A stretch of 35,968 bases of DNA from Perkinsus chesapeaki (taxonomy: Eukaryota > Perkinsozoa > Perkinsida > Perkinsidae), in contig JAAPAO010000363.1 in the NCBI GenBank assembly GCA_013115145.1, positions 1 to 35,968 of the forward strand, given 5' to 3'. Positions 1 through 10,720 of the stretch are shown in pieces; position 1 is the first letter of the stretch, and the number at the start of each line of letters is the position of its first letter. The position numbers were made by a program, and so were the translations under genes. Under the pieces are notes generated by a model. The model made no database searches. It had not been told where the DNA came from and saw only the letters and a list, made by a program, of their open reading frames with translations.

Positions 1-556
1 GCTTTTACTAATCTGTTCTGGGCTATATTAATTTGATCTTGGCTTTTACTGATTAGATCTTGAAATGGTGTAGAGCTTCTTCGACTTATCGTATAGTGTA
101 TATCACAAGTCCTGTCCCTCAGGCCATAGTCAACGTTTTTGCCACTTTCATAACCATTTTAGAGAATACCAAATCAAACTTCTCTTTCGCTGTGATCGGT
201 TGGGTTTCTCGTCGCTCTTGATCATGTTTTGTGTCAACTCTTTGCCAATGGCTGATATCGATAGAGCATCACACTATAATACGCACGCGCTACAGTATGC
301 AGAACCAAATAATGAAACCAACCGTACAAGAATGACGAGCGTCCCCTATCGCTTCATATATCTTTGAATCGACGCCCCAGGTACGTCGCTGACATTCTCG
401 ACTTATATCCAAGCTCTTTCCTTAATGGCCCAACTCTCAACTATGTAAAAACGCAAAGCCCTTGATACTTCAAATTAAAATGACTAGCTTAGCCTGAGCA
501 AGTATTAGCTTCAATGCAAAACGTTCACAATTATAGTAGCTTAACAAACAAAGGAT
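1..556. other. left flank without a recognised gene
   Basis: I see no credible coding exon here. The last 80 bases (from about 476) match the sequence downstream of the second tandem gene (about 2663-2752). They therefore belong to the 3' side of the duplicated unit. Confidence 0.5.
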
Positions 557-1870
557 TTAGAGATTAAGGAACAGAAGTAAACCACCAACGAGAGCAGCGA
601 GGGTGATAGACTTGCCGTAGGCGTTGGAAGTCGATCCAGCCTGGCCATCGGCGTCTTCGGGACTAGTCGTAACAGGGCTCTCAGGGTACCAGCCACTTTG
701 TGTGGTACCGTAGGAAGGAGTCGTCATAAGACCGTTACCCGTAGTTGGGGCGCCCGTAGTGTACATCTGAGTATTATCGGCCTTGAAGAACGGACTTTCT
801 TTGGCGTTATAGTCAAGAACAAGAAGAGGGACATCAGCATTAGGATAACTAGCCTTGAAGGTGCCATACTGAGTTCTTGTCTCGGTTTCACCGAGGCTGT
901 CATTGGCGATAAAGAAGAATGCTTGGATGGACTCGGGGAGATTCTTGAGATAAGTGGCAGAGCTTATAACAACCTCGTTATAGACACCCTTCTGGTTCTC
1001 CATCATATTCTGAAGATCATTAGGACCCCACCAACACACTGACAAGTCAGCTACGGGACCCTCAAGAGCACAGGAATTGTTATCGCCCCAAGCCTCGCAC
1101 TGATCATCGCCACTATGGCATCCACACCCGACGTTGCTTCTGTCGGTGGTACCACCATCCTCAGAATAAGCGCAAGTAACCTCCGTGAAGTCAGGGTCCT
1201 CTACAGTACCACCACGAGTGTAGGTATAAAGAGGAATACGACCATCACCGGGGTTGCGGACATCGTTGTTGATAAGAAGGCAGGATATCCTATCGGAATA
1301 TTGGCAATTTGCATGTGAAGATGAATTAGAGCATTCCTCGGGGGTATAAGGCCTCCAGGATTGATCGTAATCTTCAGATCCCATACCATCCCATTGATGC
1401 ATCAATACACCAGCCTTGGAGAGATCGTTAGTGGGACCACCTTCATTAAACCTTTTATTGAGGAGAGTCACAACATCATCAGCATGATCAGCTGATGCTT
1501 GGTTTGATGATGCTGCAAGGAGACACCCAAGAAGAAGAGCGGACGAACTAAACATGGGAAATAGAATAAAACTGACAAGATGATCAATAGTAAACCAACC
1601 ACATAGCAAGCCTGTACTATAACAGATATTGACTCCATGCTATAACAGCTAGAGCTAGGAAGCGTCCTACGATGACTAGCCTAGACTGAGTAACACAAAT
1701 ATTGCATCCTTATAGCTCAGTAGGGTTATGCTCATTTGCGACGTGCTTCTTGCCAAGGAGTTCCTGGGGCCTATGGTAGATAGTGTGAACCAAGTAACAT
1801 GCTGTGTATACATCATTCTATTCTTGCCGCTCTTACTAATAGTACCGAGACCAGTACAGCTAGTATTGCG
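476..1870. repeat. tandem duplication unit 1a (matches 2663-4065)
   Basis: This segment and 2663-4065 are direct repeats offset by 2,196 bp. They cover the whole coding region of a secreted-protein gene, about 300 bp upstream and about 80 bp downstream. Identity is near complete across the gene and the proximal upstream part. It decays at both ends, where small indels appear, for example at about 1835 versus 4020. The boundaries were estimated by eye. Confidence 0.8.
557..1555 (-). CDS. secreted cysteine-rich protein, probable GPI-anchored, tandem copy 1
   Basis: This is an intronless gene of 332 residues, and I do not recognise the family. The start at 1555 is the first ATG in the frame; upstream codons extend the open frame only through a non-ATG codon. 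It also gives the same length as copy 3. An N-terminal hydrophobic signal peptide of about 22 residues is followed by an ectodomain. The ectodomain has clustered cysteines (GCGCHSGDDQC, SCALEG, SVCWWG) and several N-glycosylation sequons. A Thr/Ser/Pro/Gln-rich stalk follows. The last part is a small-residue region and a hydrophobic C-terminus (TLAALVGGLLLFLNL), the layout of a GPI-anchor signal. The product is probably a surface protein. On the sense strand a GTCAG lies 16-17 nt before the ATG and could be a trans-splice or leader acceptor. Copy 2 differs at only about seven residues. The lack of introns contrasts with nearby housekeeping genes. Confidence 0.85.
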   Translation of the reverse strand: MFSSSALLLGCLLAASSNQASADHADDVVTLLNKRFNEGGPTNDLSKAGVLMHQWDGMGSEDYDQSWRPYTPEECSNSSSHANCQYSDRISCLLINNDVRNPGDGRIPLYTYTRGGTVEDPDFTEVTCAYSEDGGTTDRSNVGCGCHSGDDQCEAWGDNNSCALEGPVADLSVCWWGPNDLQNMMENQKGVYNEVVISSATYLKNLPESIQAFFFIANDSLGETETRTQYGTFKASYPNADVPLLVLDYNAKESPFFKADNTQMYTTGAPTTGNGLMTTPSYGTTQSGWYPESPVTTSPEDADGQAGSTSNAYGKSITLAALVGGLLLFLNL

Positions 1871-2662
1871 ATTCAATGCAGTATGCGAGTATGCAATCAT
1901 ACAGTGTAAACTGATTCAGTTTACCTGAAATGCCGAATTTATGCGATAACAGGTTGATCTCACATATGCCGCCTCTCACTAGCCTCGAACGGGTGTTACA
2001 AACTTTGTATCTTCGGAGCTTCACTGAATTACTCTGAATTATTCGTCAGTGGTTATGAGGCGGAGATGGTTGATGGTTTGTTACTAACAAATTGTTAGCG
2101 AATGACTGCAACAGTTACTGAATAGGATATAATGGACTCCGAGGAGAGACAGGACAATACAAACATTTTCGAGCAATGTTACCTCAGCGTACCTACAACT
2201 GCTGTGACTGTGGCCAAAGCTAAACATATCTAATTGAACCTTGGAAGCGGCATGCGAAACCAGACAAGTTTCACGAGATGACTGCTTTGACGAATTATAA
2301 GGCCAGGCTTTCCTGATGTTCCGTTTTCTGTACCCATATGTCCATTGTACGCTGTAATGGATCAACTATCCGTAAAACTAGGCTGCAATAATCGTGTTGT
2401 AATGGCAAAAAAGCACTGTGCAATATTTCGTGTAAGGACTTGGAAAGTCGGTGTCAAGCAATACTCATCGTGAGCGGGTGGCGTGTAAATCCCACTTCCC
2501 TATGAAGTAAAACGTCTCCGCAGAATAATCCTCATTATGTCGGGAAATTAGCTGAAGTAATCGAGCTGTAAGAATTATCCCCAATCGAGCGCATACAATG
2601 AGTTCCATAGGTGCAGCAACCCTTAACTAACTCAAGAAGGCAAACCTATACAAATATCACGT
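1871..2662. other. unduplicated spacer between tandem copies 1 and 2
   Basis: No credible gene is visible. Short open stretches on both strands lack ATG starts, signal peptides or splice-consistent continuations. This spacer separates the two repeat units and is probably intergenic and regulatory. Confidence 0.5.
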
Positions 2663-4065
2663 TAAAAATGAATAGCGTAACCTGGGAATGTATTGGCTCC
2701 AATACAAGATGATGAAATATGGACAATTATAGTAGCTCAATGAACAAAGAAATTAGAGATTAAGGAACAGAAGTAAACCACCAACGAGAGCAGCGAGGGT
2801 GATAGACTTGCCGTAGGCGTTGGAAGTCGATCCAGCCTGGCCATCGGCGTCTTCGGGACTAGTCGTAACAGGGCTCTCAGGGTACCAGCCACTTTGTGTG
2901 GTACCGTAGGAAGGAGTCGTCATAAGACCGTTACTCGTAGTTGGCGCGCCCGTAGTGTACATTTGCTTATTGTCGGCCTTGAAGAACGGACTTTCTTTGG
3001 CGTTATAGTCAAGAACAAGAAGAGGGACATCAGCATTAGGATAACTAGCCTTGAAGGTGCCATACTGAGTTCTTGTCTCGGTTTCACCGAGGCTGTCATT
3101 GGCGATAAAGAAGAATGCTTGGATGGACTCGGGGAGATTCTTGAGATAAGTGGCAGAGCTTATAACAACCTCGTTATAGACACCCTTCTGGTTCTCCATC
3201 ATATTCTGAAGATCATTAGGACCCCACCAGCAAACTGACAAGTCAGCTACCGGACCCTCAAGAGCACAGGAATTGTTATCGCCCCAAGCCTCACACTGAT
3301 CATCGCCACTATGGCATCCACACCCGGCGTTGCTTCTGTCGGTGGTACCACCATCCTCAGAATAAGCGCAAGTAACCTGCGTGAAGTCAGGGTCCTCTAC
3401 AGTACCACCACGAGTGTAGGTATAAAGAGGAATACGACCATCACCGGGGTTGCGGACATCGTTGTTGATAAGAAGGCAGGATATCCTATCGGAATATTGG
3501 CAATTTGCATGTGAAGAGGAATTAGAGCATTCCTCGGGGGTATAAGGCCTCCAGGATTGATCGTAATCTTCAGCTCCCATACCATCCCATTGATGCATCA
3601 ATACACCAGCCTTGGAGAGATCGTTAGTGGGACCACCTTCATTAAACCTTTTATTGAGGAGAGCCACAACATCATCAGCATGATCAGCTGATGCTTGGTT
3701 TGATGATGCTGCAAGGAGACACCCAAGAAGAAGAGCGGACGAACTGAACATGGAAAATAGAATAAAACTGACAAGATGATCAATGGTAAACCAACCACAT
3801 AGCAAGCCTGTACTATAACAGATATTGACTCCATGCTATAACAGCTAGAGCTAGGAAGCGTCCTACGATGACTAGCCTAGACTGAGTAACACAAATATTG
3901 CATCCTTATAGCTCAGTAGGGTTATGCTCATTTGCGACGTGCTTCTTGCCAAGGAGTTCCTGGGGCCTATGGTAGATAGTGCCAACCAAGTAACATGCTG
4001 TGTATACATCATTCTATTCTGATTAATAGTACCGAGTCCAGTACAGCTAGTACTACCATTCTTGG
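2663..4065. repeat. tandem duplication unit 1b (matches 476-1870)
   Basis: This is the second member of the direct repeat described at 476-1870. Similarity on the upstream side runs to about 4060 and then stops abruptly. Downstream of the gene, similarity fades at about 2663. Confidence 0.8.
2753..3751 (-). CDS. secreted cysteine-rich protein, probable GPI-anchored, tandem copy 2
   Basis: This 332-residue paralogue of copy 1 starts at the first in-frame ATG (3751). It has the same order of parts: signal peptide, cysteine-rich ectodomain, Thr/Ser stalk and hydrophobic C-terminal anchor signal. Substitutions relative to copy 1 are few and scattered, for example T/A after the signal peptide, S/A in GMGAEDY, E/Q before VTCAY and V/A before GCGC. 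All cysteines are kept, so the fold is probably under constraint. The upstream sequence is nearly identical to that of copy 1 for about 300 bp, so both probably share promoter and leader-acceptor signals. No family assignment is offered. Confidence 0.85.
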   Translation of the reverse strand: MFSSSALLLGCLLAASSNQASADHADDVVALLNKRFNEGGPTNDLSKAGVLMHQWDGMGAEDYDQSWRPYTPEECSNSSSHANCQYSDRISCLLINNDVRNPGDGRIPLYTYTRGGTVEDPDFTQVTCAYSEDGGTTDRSNAGCGCHSGDDQCEAWGDNNSCALEGPVADLSVCWWGPNDLQNMMENQKGVYNEVVISSATYLKNLPESIQAFFFIANDSLGETETRTQYGTFKASYPNADVPLLVLDYNAKESPFFKADNKQMYTTGAPTTSNGLMTTPSYGTTQSGWYPESPVTTSPEDADGQAGSTSNAYGKSITLAALVGGLLLFLNL

Positions 4066-4717
4066 AGACAGGATACGACACAATGAGTCTTTGGAAGATG
4101 CTACCGGTAATCTGCTCAAACATCAGCTTCTCCTCTTCGTAGGATATCTCTATTCTCATGGGAACTTTTCAAGCAGCTCAACTCGCATTAGGGCGCTAAG
4201 AGAATGGCTAAGGTGCTCGTTCTTCTTATCTCACTACCCTCTCCAACGGGTCGCAGTCTGGAAAATTGTGTTCAGCAGTGCTGAATCAGCACTTTCACTC
4301 CATCTATGTCTTTGCTAGTGATTGAATACAAAGCCACGAGGACATAATAATTGCATGCCGCCGACAGAGAAGGTTAGAAATGACAAGGCTATTTTCGTGA
4401 GGGAAGAGGCAGCCCGCGTTTAAAAGGTCAACTGTCTACACGCACATCAAATACGTGGTACTGTCCATATTTTGCCAAGTGGTGCTGTAAATGCCGAACC
4501 AAAAGCAGAGAGCTCTAACCTCGATCTGATTTTGCTTACTTATGAAAAATCCTGGCTCACTTGTGAAGCTATCCAAACTGAGAACTCAACAGTTGAAAAA
4601 CAACAAAACTTCAACGTTGTGTGGATGTGACAACTTGAGGGAGAGCTCGGCTCCGCTTTGGGGCCTCCAATGCAGTATAGGATGAAATGTCGCCGCACAG
4701 TGGCGTGAACAAAAGAA
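4066..4717. other. spacer between tandem copies 2 and 3
   Basis: No coding sequence is recognised. The duplicated upstream block of copy 2 ends near 4065. The remainder has no similarity to the spacer between copies 1 and 2 that I can see. Confidence 0.45.
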
Positions 4718-5716
4718 CTAGAGGCTGAGAAGAAGAAGTAAACCGCAAATGAAAGAACCTAGGGTGGTAGACTTGCCGTAGGCGTTGGAAGTCGATCCCG
4801 CCTGACCATCGGAATCCTGGGGACTGGTCGTGATAGAACTTCCAGGATACTGGCCGCTTTGTGTGGTACCATACGAAGGAGTCGTCGTAAGGTTGTTGCT
4901 CGTTGTTGGCGCCGCCGTAGTGTACATCTGAGTATTGTCGGCCTTGAAGAATGGACTCTCTTTGGCATCATAGTTGATGACAAGAAGAGGGACATCAGAG
5001 TCGGGGTAACTGGCCTTGAAGGTGCCATACTGAGTTCTCGTCTCGGTTTCACTGAGACTGTTGTTGGCGATAAAGAAGAAAGCTTGAATGGACTCGGGTA
5101 GATTCTTGAGATAAGTGGCAGAGCTTATAACAACCTCGTTATAGACACCCTTCTGGTTCTCCATCATATTCTGAAGATCATTAGGGCCCCACCAGCAAAC
5201 TGACAAGTCAGCTACGGGACCCTCAAGAGCACAGGAGTTGTTATCGCCCCAAGCCTCACACTGATCATCGCCACTATGGCATCCACACCCGGCGTTGCTC
5301 CTGTCCATAGTACCACCATCCTCAGAATAAGCGCAAGTAACCTCCGTGAAGTCAGGGTCCTCTACAGTACCGCCACGAGTGTAGGTATAAAGAGGAATAC
5401 GACCATCACCGGGGTTACGGACATCGTTGTTGATAAGAAGGCAGGATATCCTATCGGAATACTGGCAATTTGCATGTGAAGAGGAATTGGAGCATTCCTC
5501 GGGGGTATAAGGCCTCCAGGATTGATCGTAATCTTCAGCTCCCAGGCCATCCCATTGATGCATCAATACACCAGCCTTGGAGAGATCGCTAGTGGGACCA
5601 CCTTCATTAAACCTTTTATTGAGGAGAGTCACAACATCATCAGCATGATCAGCCAATGCTCGGCTCGAAGAGACTGCCAAAATGCAGCCGACAAAAACTG
5701 TCGTCAGGCTGGACAT
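4718..5716 (-). CDS. secreted cysteine-rich protein, probable GPI-anchored, tandem copy 3 (mosaic)
   Basis: This intronless paralogue has 332 residues and starts at ATG 5716, which opens directly on a signal peptide (MSSLTTVFVGCILAV). Residues about 24-215, including all ectodomain cysteines, are almost identical to copy 2. The signal peptide and the C-terminal third (stalk and anchor signal) are clearly diverged, for example SPDSDVPLLVINYD-type changes and a different hydrophobic tail. Upstream noncoding sequence is not shared with copies 1 and 2. This patchwork suggests gene conversion of the centre onto an older paralogue. Localisation and role are inferred as for copies 1 and 2, that is, cell surface with function unknown. 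Confidence 0.85.
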   Translation of the reverse strand: MSSLTTVFVGCILAVSSSRALADHADDVVTLLNKRFNEGGPTSDLSKAGVLMHQWDGLGAEDYDQSWRPYTPEECSNSSSHANCQYSDRISCLLINNDVRNPGDGRIPLYTYTRGGTVEDPDFTEVTCAYSEDGGTMDRSNAGCGCHSGDDQCEAWGDNNSCALEGPVADLSVCWWGPNDLQNMMENQKGVYNEVVISSATYLKNLPESIQAFFFIANNSLSETETRTQYGTFKASYPDSDVPLLVINYDAKESPFFKADNTQMYTTAAPTTSNNLTTTPSYGTTQSGQYPGSSITTSPQDSDGQAGSTSNAYGKSTTLGSFICGLLLLLSL

Positions 5717-6356
5717 ATATCAACGGTGGCTTGATGACAAACTAAATACGTTAGTTTCTAGACAAGATCAAGCTGTACATTTCCGTATGGTACGCAATGT
5801 ATCCGTATAGGCTAGACCTCGAACTAGCGCAAATTGAGCGAACACAGGATTTTCCCGGTCAGCTTGTCCCTCGGGTCGCCGACCAAGAGTTCTTTGGCCA
5901 AGGTCCGCAAATAACATAAAAGGTTTTGTTAGAACAAAGCGAAACGCTACTGGTTCCCATCAATGTTAACCCATCGAATACGGGCTGGGCCTATTAGGCT
6001 TATGGAACAAGCCAAACGGGGCAGCAGCCGACGGTTGTCAATAAACTGAATGTGTTACATTCGTTAGGGGTCCAATACGGTGCATTTCCGAAGCTCTCAT
6101 TGCAATGGACGAACGTTCAGTAGCGCGTCTCAAAGATTGGATATGTATTGCGTTTATTAGGGAAGGCTTCATAGCTTGTTGTTGGCTCTCGCTGATACTA
6201 GTGAAGCTAGCCTCATATGTCAGCTAGCCACTCTACTACACCTACGGCAACAGTCGTATTCTCAACCTTCAGCGAAGTGCAATTTCCCTGGCTGATGGAA
6301 GCGTTCCGTTCCGGACAATCTGTGACTGTTGAACGAGGTCGGTCAAATCATTTGAC
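5717..6356. other. spacer between tandem family 1 and the intron-rich cluster
   Basis: No gene is recognised. It lies upstream of copy 3 and downstream of the next minus-strand gene, so it should contain the copy 3 promoter. I see no motif shared with the upstream regions of copies 1 and 2. Confidence 0.45.
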
Positions 6357-9210
6357 TCAAATGTCCCATTCTGCGTCAAAAATCTCCTCAGAGCGCTCGA
6401 CATATAGACGAGAAGTGCCAGACGTGACTATTTACCGCCCAGGAAGGACTTTCAAGGTTTGCCTTATGACCTCCAGAGACACTCGGTGGACCGTCGGTGT
6501 CGTTGGTAAGCCGCATTCCGAACTATCAGGCACTCGGCCGTCTTGGAGGACTTACTCGATCAGAAGTTCACGAAGGATAGATTGTGAGCTGCTAGATTCG
6601 CAATCGAGTTTATGTGCCGTTCCCGAGATGCTTCATATTTGCTATCGGTCTCGATACGGAGGACATGTCCTCCTGCTACAATACAATCAGCTGCAGTTCC
6701 GAATGGCCTAAAGTGGTGCAATGCTCCAGCAAGGCTGACCGTAGTTCAAACGGAGTCAACTGCTGCCATTCCCTTCTACTCAGTTATCGCAGCTTTATGG
6801 TGGCTTATCAGATGCGACGAGCTTAGCTAATTCTCTGTTCGAAGAGATCTTCACATCACCTGTGGTGTTTCTCTATTCAGCGTTTTGTGTTCGAGTACGT
6901 CCCACTGTCATGTGGGGTAGTTTTCTTTGCGCCTCGTAACTATCGAACACAACAGCAACTAATCTGGAGCAAAGTCATGTTCAATTCCTAGTTCTCGCAC
7001 GATCATGTCCTTCATCTGTTCCTGATACTACTGCCCATACCTATATCGTACCTTCAACCCTTCTTGTCTGGAGGCAGAAGCCCATTCGCGAGTAGCACTC
7101 GTGCGAAACTGAACGCCCAAAGATTTAACCTCAACCCTTGCAGGGCTTGCCTGAACGTACGTTCCAAACTTCACGCGACCTTCCTTCTTAGCTTCGCTGC
7201 CGCTCTTGTGATCTGTTGTTGTATCCTAAAGGAACGTTCCTGTGACGATAGCCAATTAGTTTTCACTCACCATCAAACTTTGTTCGAGTTTCACGCGTTC
7301 TGCTAGCACTTCAAGAATCTGCAGGGCATCCTTCCTGCCCGCGCCTCTTCTGGAGCTCGCCTGGGTCCGGCCTCGTCGTCGACCTATCAATGTCCTCTAT
7401 CAAATCATGTCGCACATTCGGGACTCACTCGGGACCTCATTATTCGACTGCGCGGCTGCCACCACCAATCCTAGCATCAGTTGCACTTCCTCCTCTTGCC
7501 ATATCATCCGTGCTGCAGCTCTAAGCGCCTGCCACAACCGATGCATACAACCGTACCAATAAAGGAAGGCCTCACATCATCTCGCTGCATAAGCGAGATG
7601 AGCGAGAGTACATCTTTCATTGAAGTTGATGCCGCCGATCCAACCGAAGCCTTTGGTAGGCGCTGGACAACCAGCTGAAAAGACTACTCTTCAATACCGA
7701 TACAGTCGTCTACCTTCATCAGTTTGATACAGGTATAGGTGAGCGCTGAGCGGCACAGTACACGTCGAAAGTCATCGAAAGATACGGTATGTTCTTTAGG
7801 GACCTCGATGTCCTGAGTTCTTCTTCCCTGCGAGCGTTCCTGATAGTGTAATGCATCTGACTGTCGATGCTTCCGATGATTCCTCACCTGTTGGGTAGCC
7901 GAGAGCAACTTGGCAACAACCCTAGGGTTAGCAGCCAGCCCGACAGCCTTCATCCTCGCAATCAGCTGCAGTAGCGGCGCTCTTCGAGCTCGTACTAGCC
8001 TGCAGTCGTCCGAGTTAAAGAGCATTTGCATGTCCTAGAGGCTCAGAACTGTCTAACGAGGCTCAGTGGTTAAGCCCACCTGCCAGACCCGTTCATAGCT
8101 CGATAGCCAATCTGCAGTATGGCTCTCCGAAGGGCCACCAAATCGCCGTCGAATGCGCCGGAATACGTGGACTAGTTCATCGGCGTACGCTTCATCTACT
8201 TCGCTCTCGCGCTCGTATGTCGCCGTCCGCAAGTCCTTCATGGAGCATCCACCTGGCCGCGCTTGAACCATGCTGAGTCCTTGCCATGATCGCCTCACTT
8301 CCATGAATATCCTGGTCTAATGCAATTCTCAGTACAGTCAAAGTAGCGCTCATGGATCGGCCGATGCGGAACCAATAAAACAATGGGGCGAAGTCGGAGA
8401 GCTTAACATGCGAACTCGGTGAGAGATCGATATTCTAAATCAACATTAGCGATTCACAGATGGGATAGAACGTCACCTTTGATATCTTCAACAGAGTTGC
8501 GTACGTCACCGAGAAGGCTCCCGTCATCTCAGGTTCGGGTGGAGTGTGTGTTGCTGTCTGAAGGAGAAGAGATTCCAGACCAGGGTTCAGAGTGGGAGGC
8601 CTGACTTCGCAGTCGTTGTCATTGCTCGGCTTAACCCTCGCATATAGAGCAGCCAGAAGAGGTGTCTGAAGCAAACCGTGCCGAGCTCCGCTCCGGACTG
8701 TTCACCTTCCGCGGATCTGGCTTGACTGTCATCCCCTCAATAAGCCCTGCGTGATAATCAGACCTGCTGCTTCTCACTTCTTCATTCTCCCTTTCAGACA
8801 CCACGGGAACGGCAAATGTTGGTCTGTGAAAATCATGCACAAAGGCTGTCTCCGATTTGTGCTCTCACCTAGCCGATTGAGGCTTGCCGTGCTCCGGCTG
8901 TTTAACCTTTCTCTTTCGAAGAGCCCTCGTAACGACGAAAGGTTTCCTCACAGTGACTTTCACTTCCATGTCACGCGCCATGGTGGCAAAATCTTGCTCA
9001 GATCCATCAAACCGGCGACAGGGTTCATGGTGTAAAGGGTGGTATCTTACAGCAACACATCAGTAAAATCTTCACAGTGCAGTAGTATTGCATTCACCTC
9101 TCCGCATCACTCCCAAGGAACGTCTCCAATGACCCTAGCAATGGTCCAGAGGGTTTACCTTCTCCATCGGCGGCGGCGTTTGCTGACTTGCCCGGATGAG
9201 GTTCAGCCAT
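6357..9210 (-). CDS. unrecognised intron-rich protein, about 680 residues
   Basis: I built this gene from splice signals and phase. It starts at ATG 9210 and ends at TGA 6357-6359. Exons: 9210-9098, 9045-8869, 8823-8706, 8665-8477, 8434-8299, 8252-8080, 8034-7888, 7839-7714, 7674-7576, 7528-7429, 7383-7271, 7225-7052, then 6904-6855, 6821-6780, 6734-6572, 6522-6436 and 6386-6357. A mini-exon near 7009-7001 may sit between 7052 and 6904. Every junction keeps phase, and most introns are 33-52 nt with GT(G/A) donors. If the 7052 exon is instead joined to 7009 and read on, a TAG at 6959-6961 would end a 571-residue protein. The downstream exons have no ATG of their own at their start, so I favour one gene. 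The product is rich in Arg/Lys and predicted helices, with no signal peptide, membrane segment or domain I can name. The TRAPP subunit gene lies 145 bp upstream in the same orientation. Confidence 0.55.
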
Positions 9211-9354
9211 TTCGAGGAATTGGGCATTGATTTGAAGAAGCCTTCGATGCACAAATCATCGGTGAGTGTCGCGCTGAGTGTTCTCCTTGGTTCCGGAACG
9301 TTTACCGAGAGACTTCGTCATTAACAAGCACGATTCGGGAATCAGTAGTGAACA

Positions 9355-10531
9355 CTAGCTTTGATCTTGCTCTTTAGTGGCACTATAAATGCTATCAGGT
9401 TGCTCTTCTGCAGTCAGTTGCTCATCGTTCGCCATGGTGATCTTGAAACAGCATCCTCCGACGACAGGTGCCTCCGTGATATCGAAGTAGCCAACGTAGC
9501 AAGGGTGACCGAGGGCTGTAAGGTACCCCGCAATGATCTAAAAGAATATGCGATCTCTCATCAGGCTGGGCAGGTCTCACCTTACCCCCTTTGGAAGCTC
9601 CAATGTCTGCTCAATTCGATTGATAACGTTCGGTGGCGTTGCCTCGACGTCGTTGTAGTTGACTCCTGCGTTGACCAACTCTTGTACAGGTAGAAATGCA
9701 TTATCGTGGACCACATAGCTTCCCTGAAAGACACAGCAGTGCATCGATATAGTACTAAAAACAGCACGAACTCTATATATTTATAAAGCTCCGACAGGAT
9801 GATAGACCTAGCTTCGATTCAAGAAATCAGTAGTAGGCTGCCGGCGAATCGAACCAGCCCGAGTATTCAGAGGAGATCCTTTTCTTCCCTAAGTGCGCAG
9901 GGTGTTACAATTCTGAGTGTAGATTATCAAATATTATCCAATCTACATTCTTAGATTCCATTTTTCCAATCTGCCAACCTTTTGGGAATCTTCCACGCAT
10001 CAACTTCATAGGAATGTATCTTTTTCCATATATACAAATACCCTTCCCCCTCCTACCCGGTTATCTGTCTGTAGCCTATCGGCTTGTTTGCCATAAAGCT
10101 TCGGCCACAAATGCTTACACACATTCTTCACTGCCAAGTCATCCCGGGTCAAACTAGCCCTTTGTTCCGGGTACATCACCGACAATGCCCTAACATGAGC
10201 TTGTCCGCCCCTATCGCTGGCTAGATATCTCCTCACTCTTCCCCGAGCCTTTGCCCTATCCAAATGCCCATGCTCTCCAACATAGTGAAAGATACAACAC
10301 CATCATCAAGCATCCTATCACCGTACCGCGAGACCATAGAATTATGTAGCAGCTGTCAGAAGAGGGGTAACGCACTGTGAAGATTCTAAGATATCTTACC
10401 GTACAGCTCGCTTGAGCCACAAGCTTACGTCGCTCGTTCACTTTGGGTGTTGGTGGCGGCGTCAGGTTGGTGTCAACCTGAGGAGCCGGGCTCTTGGGCC
10501 GTGACGCATCTGAGGTGCTGTTCTCTGACAT
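9355..10531 (-). CDS. TRAPPC6: TRAPP complex subunit TRAPPC6/Trs33
   Basis: This is a small core subunit of the TRAPP tethering complexes, which act on Rab1/Ypt1-dependent ER-Golgi and Golgi traffic. Five exons: 10531-10400, 10352-10237, 10159-10057, 9723-9586 and 9537-9355. Introns are 47, 77, 333 and 48 nt, all GT-AG and phase-consistent, giving 223 residues. Family hallmarks appear in order: an LLHNSMV helix, LESMGIWIGQRLGE (the 'LE-MG---GQ-LGE' Bet3-fold motif), KNVCKHLWPKLYGKQADRLQTD, then GSYVVHDNAF after intron 3. A final Gly-Tyr-Leu-Thr-Ala-Leu-Gly strand-helix ends the fold. Human TRAPPC6 is about 160-170 residues. The extra length is a Pro/Ser-rich N-terminus of about 44 residues and an acidic tail of about 25. 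The start is the first ATG with a clean phase. The long intron 3 contains a B-box-like stretch near 9840. Confidence 0.88.
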
Positions 10532-10548
10532 TCCTTTATAAAACAGTA

Positions 10549-10720
10549 CAACTGAGGCTCAGTGGTACTGGCTCAGTTACTGAGACCCGCATAGTTTATA
10601 TACTTATATATCTATATTATACCTTATATACCAGATACACCTATATTATACAATTGTATAATGCTACACAGTACTACTGTGACTACTGTGGTCTCATTAC
10701 TGTAACAGTGATGAGACCCA
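10549..10720. repeat. AT-rich palindromic element with repeated GGTCTCA/TGAGACC arms
   Basis: This lies just upstream of the TRAPPC6 start. It contains CAGTTACTGAGACC at 10574, then about 90 bp of very AT-rich sequence. GGTCTCATTACTG and, after a 3-nt loop, CAGTGATGAGACC follow at 10690-10718. These are three copies of one motif in alternating orientation. Additional short palindromes are CACAGTACTACTGTG and the ACTGAGGCTCAGT stretch at about 10551. The shape is that of a small MITE-like or foldback element. No target-site duplication could be confirmed. Confidence 0.5.

Noticed and set aside
698-1042. Plus-strand open frame of 114 codons, recurring at 2894-3238 and 4859-5101
   Set aside because: It lies antisense to the secreted family-1 genes and recurs only because those genes are duplicated. 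It has no ATG-linked signal and no domain.
1556-1609. N-terminal extension of family-1 copies 1 and 2 by 18 residues
   Set aside because: The extension begins at a TTG. The first ATG gives a signal peptide and equals the length of copy 3.
6217-6711. Plus-strand open frame of 164 codons starting with ATG
   Set aside because: The opposite strand carries phase-consistent exons with typical short introns over the same bases, and the plus product has no recognisable feature. It is taken as an antisense shadow.
9832-9852. Possible tRNA inside TRAPPC6 intron 3 (GGTTCGATTCG on the minus strand)
   Set aside because: Only a partial B box is seen. The loop would be nine bases, and there is no A box or acceptor stem.
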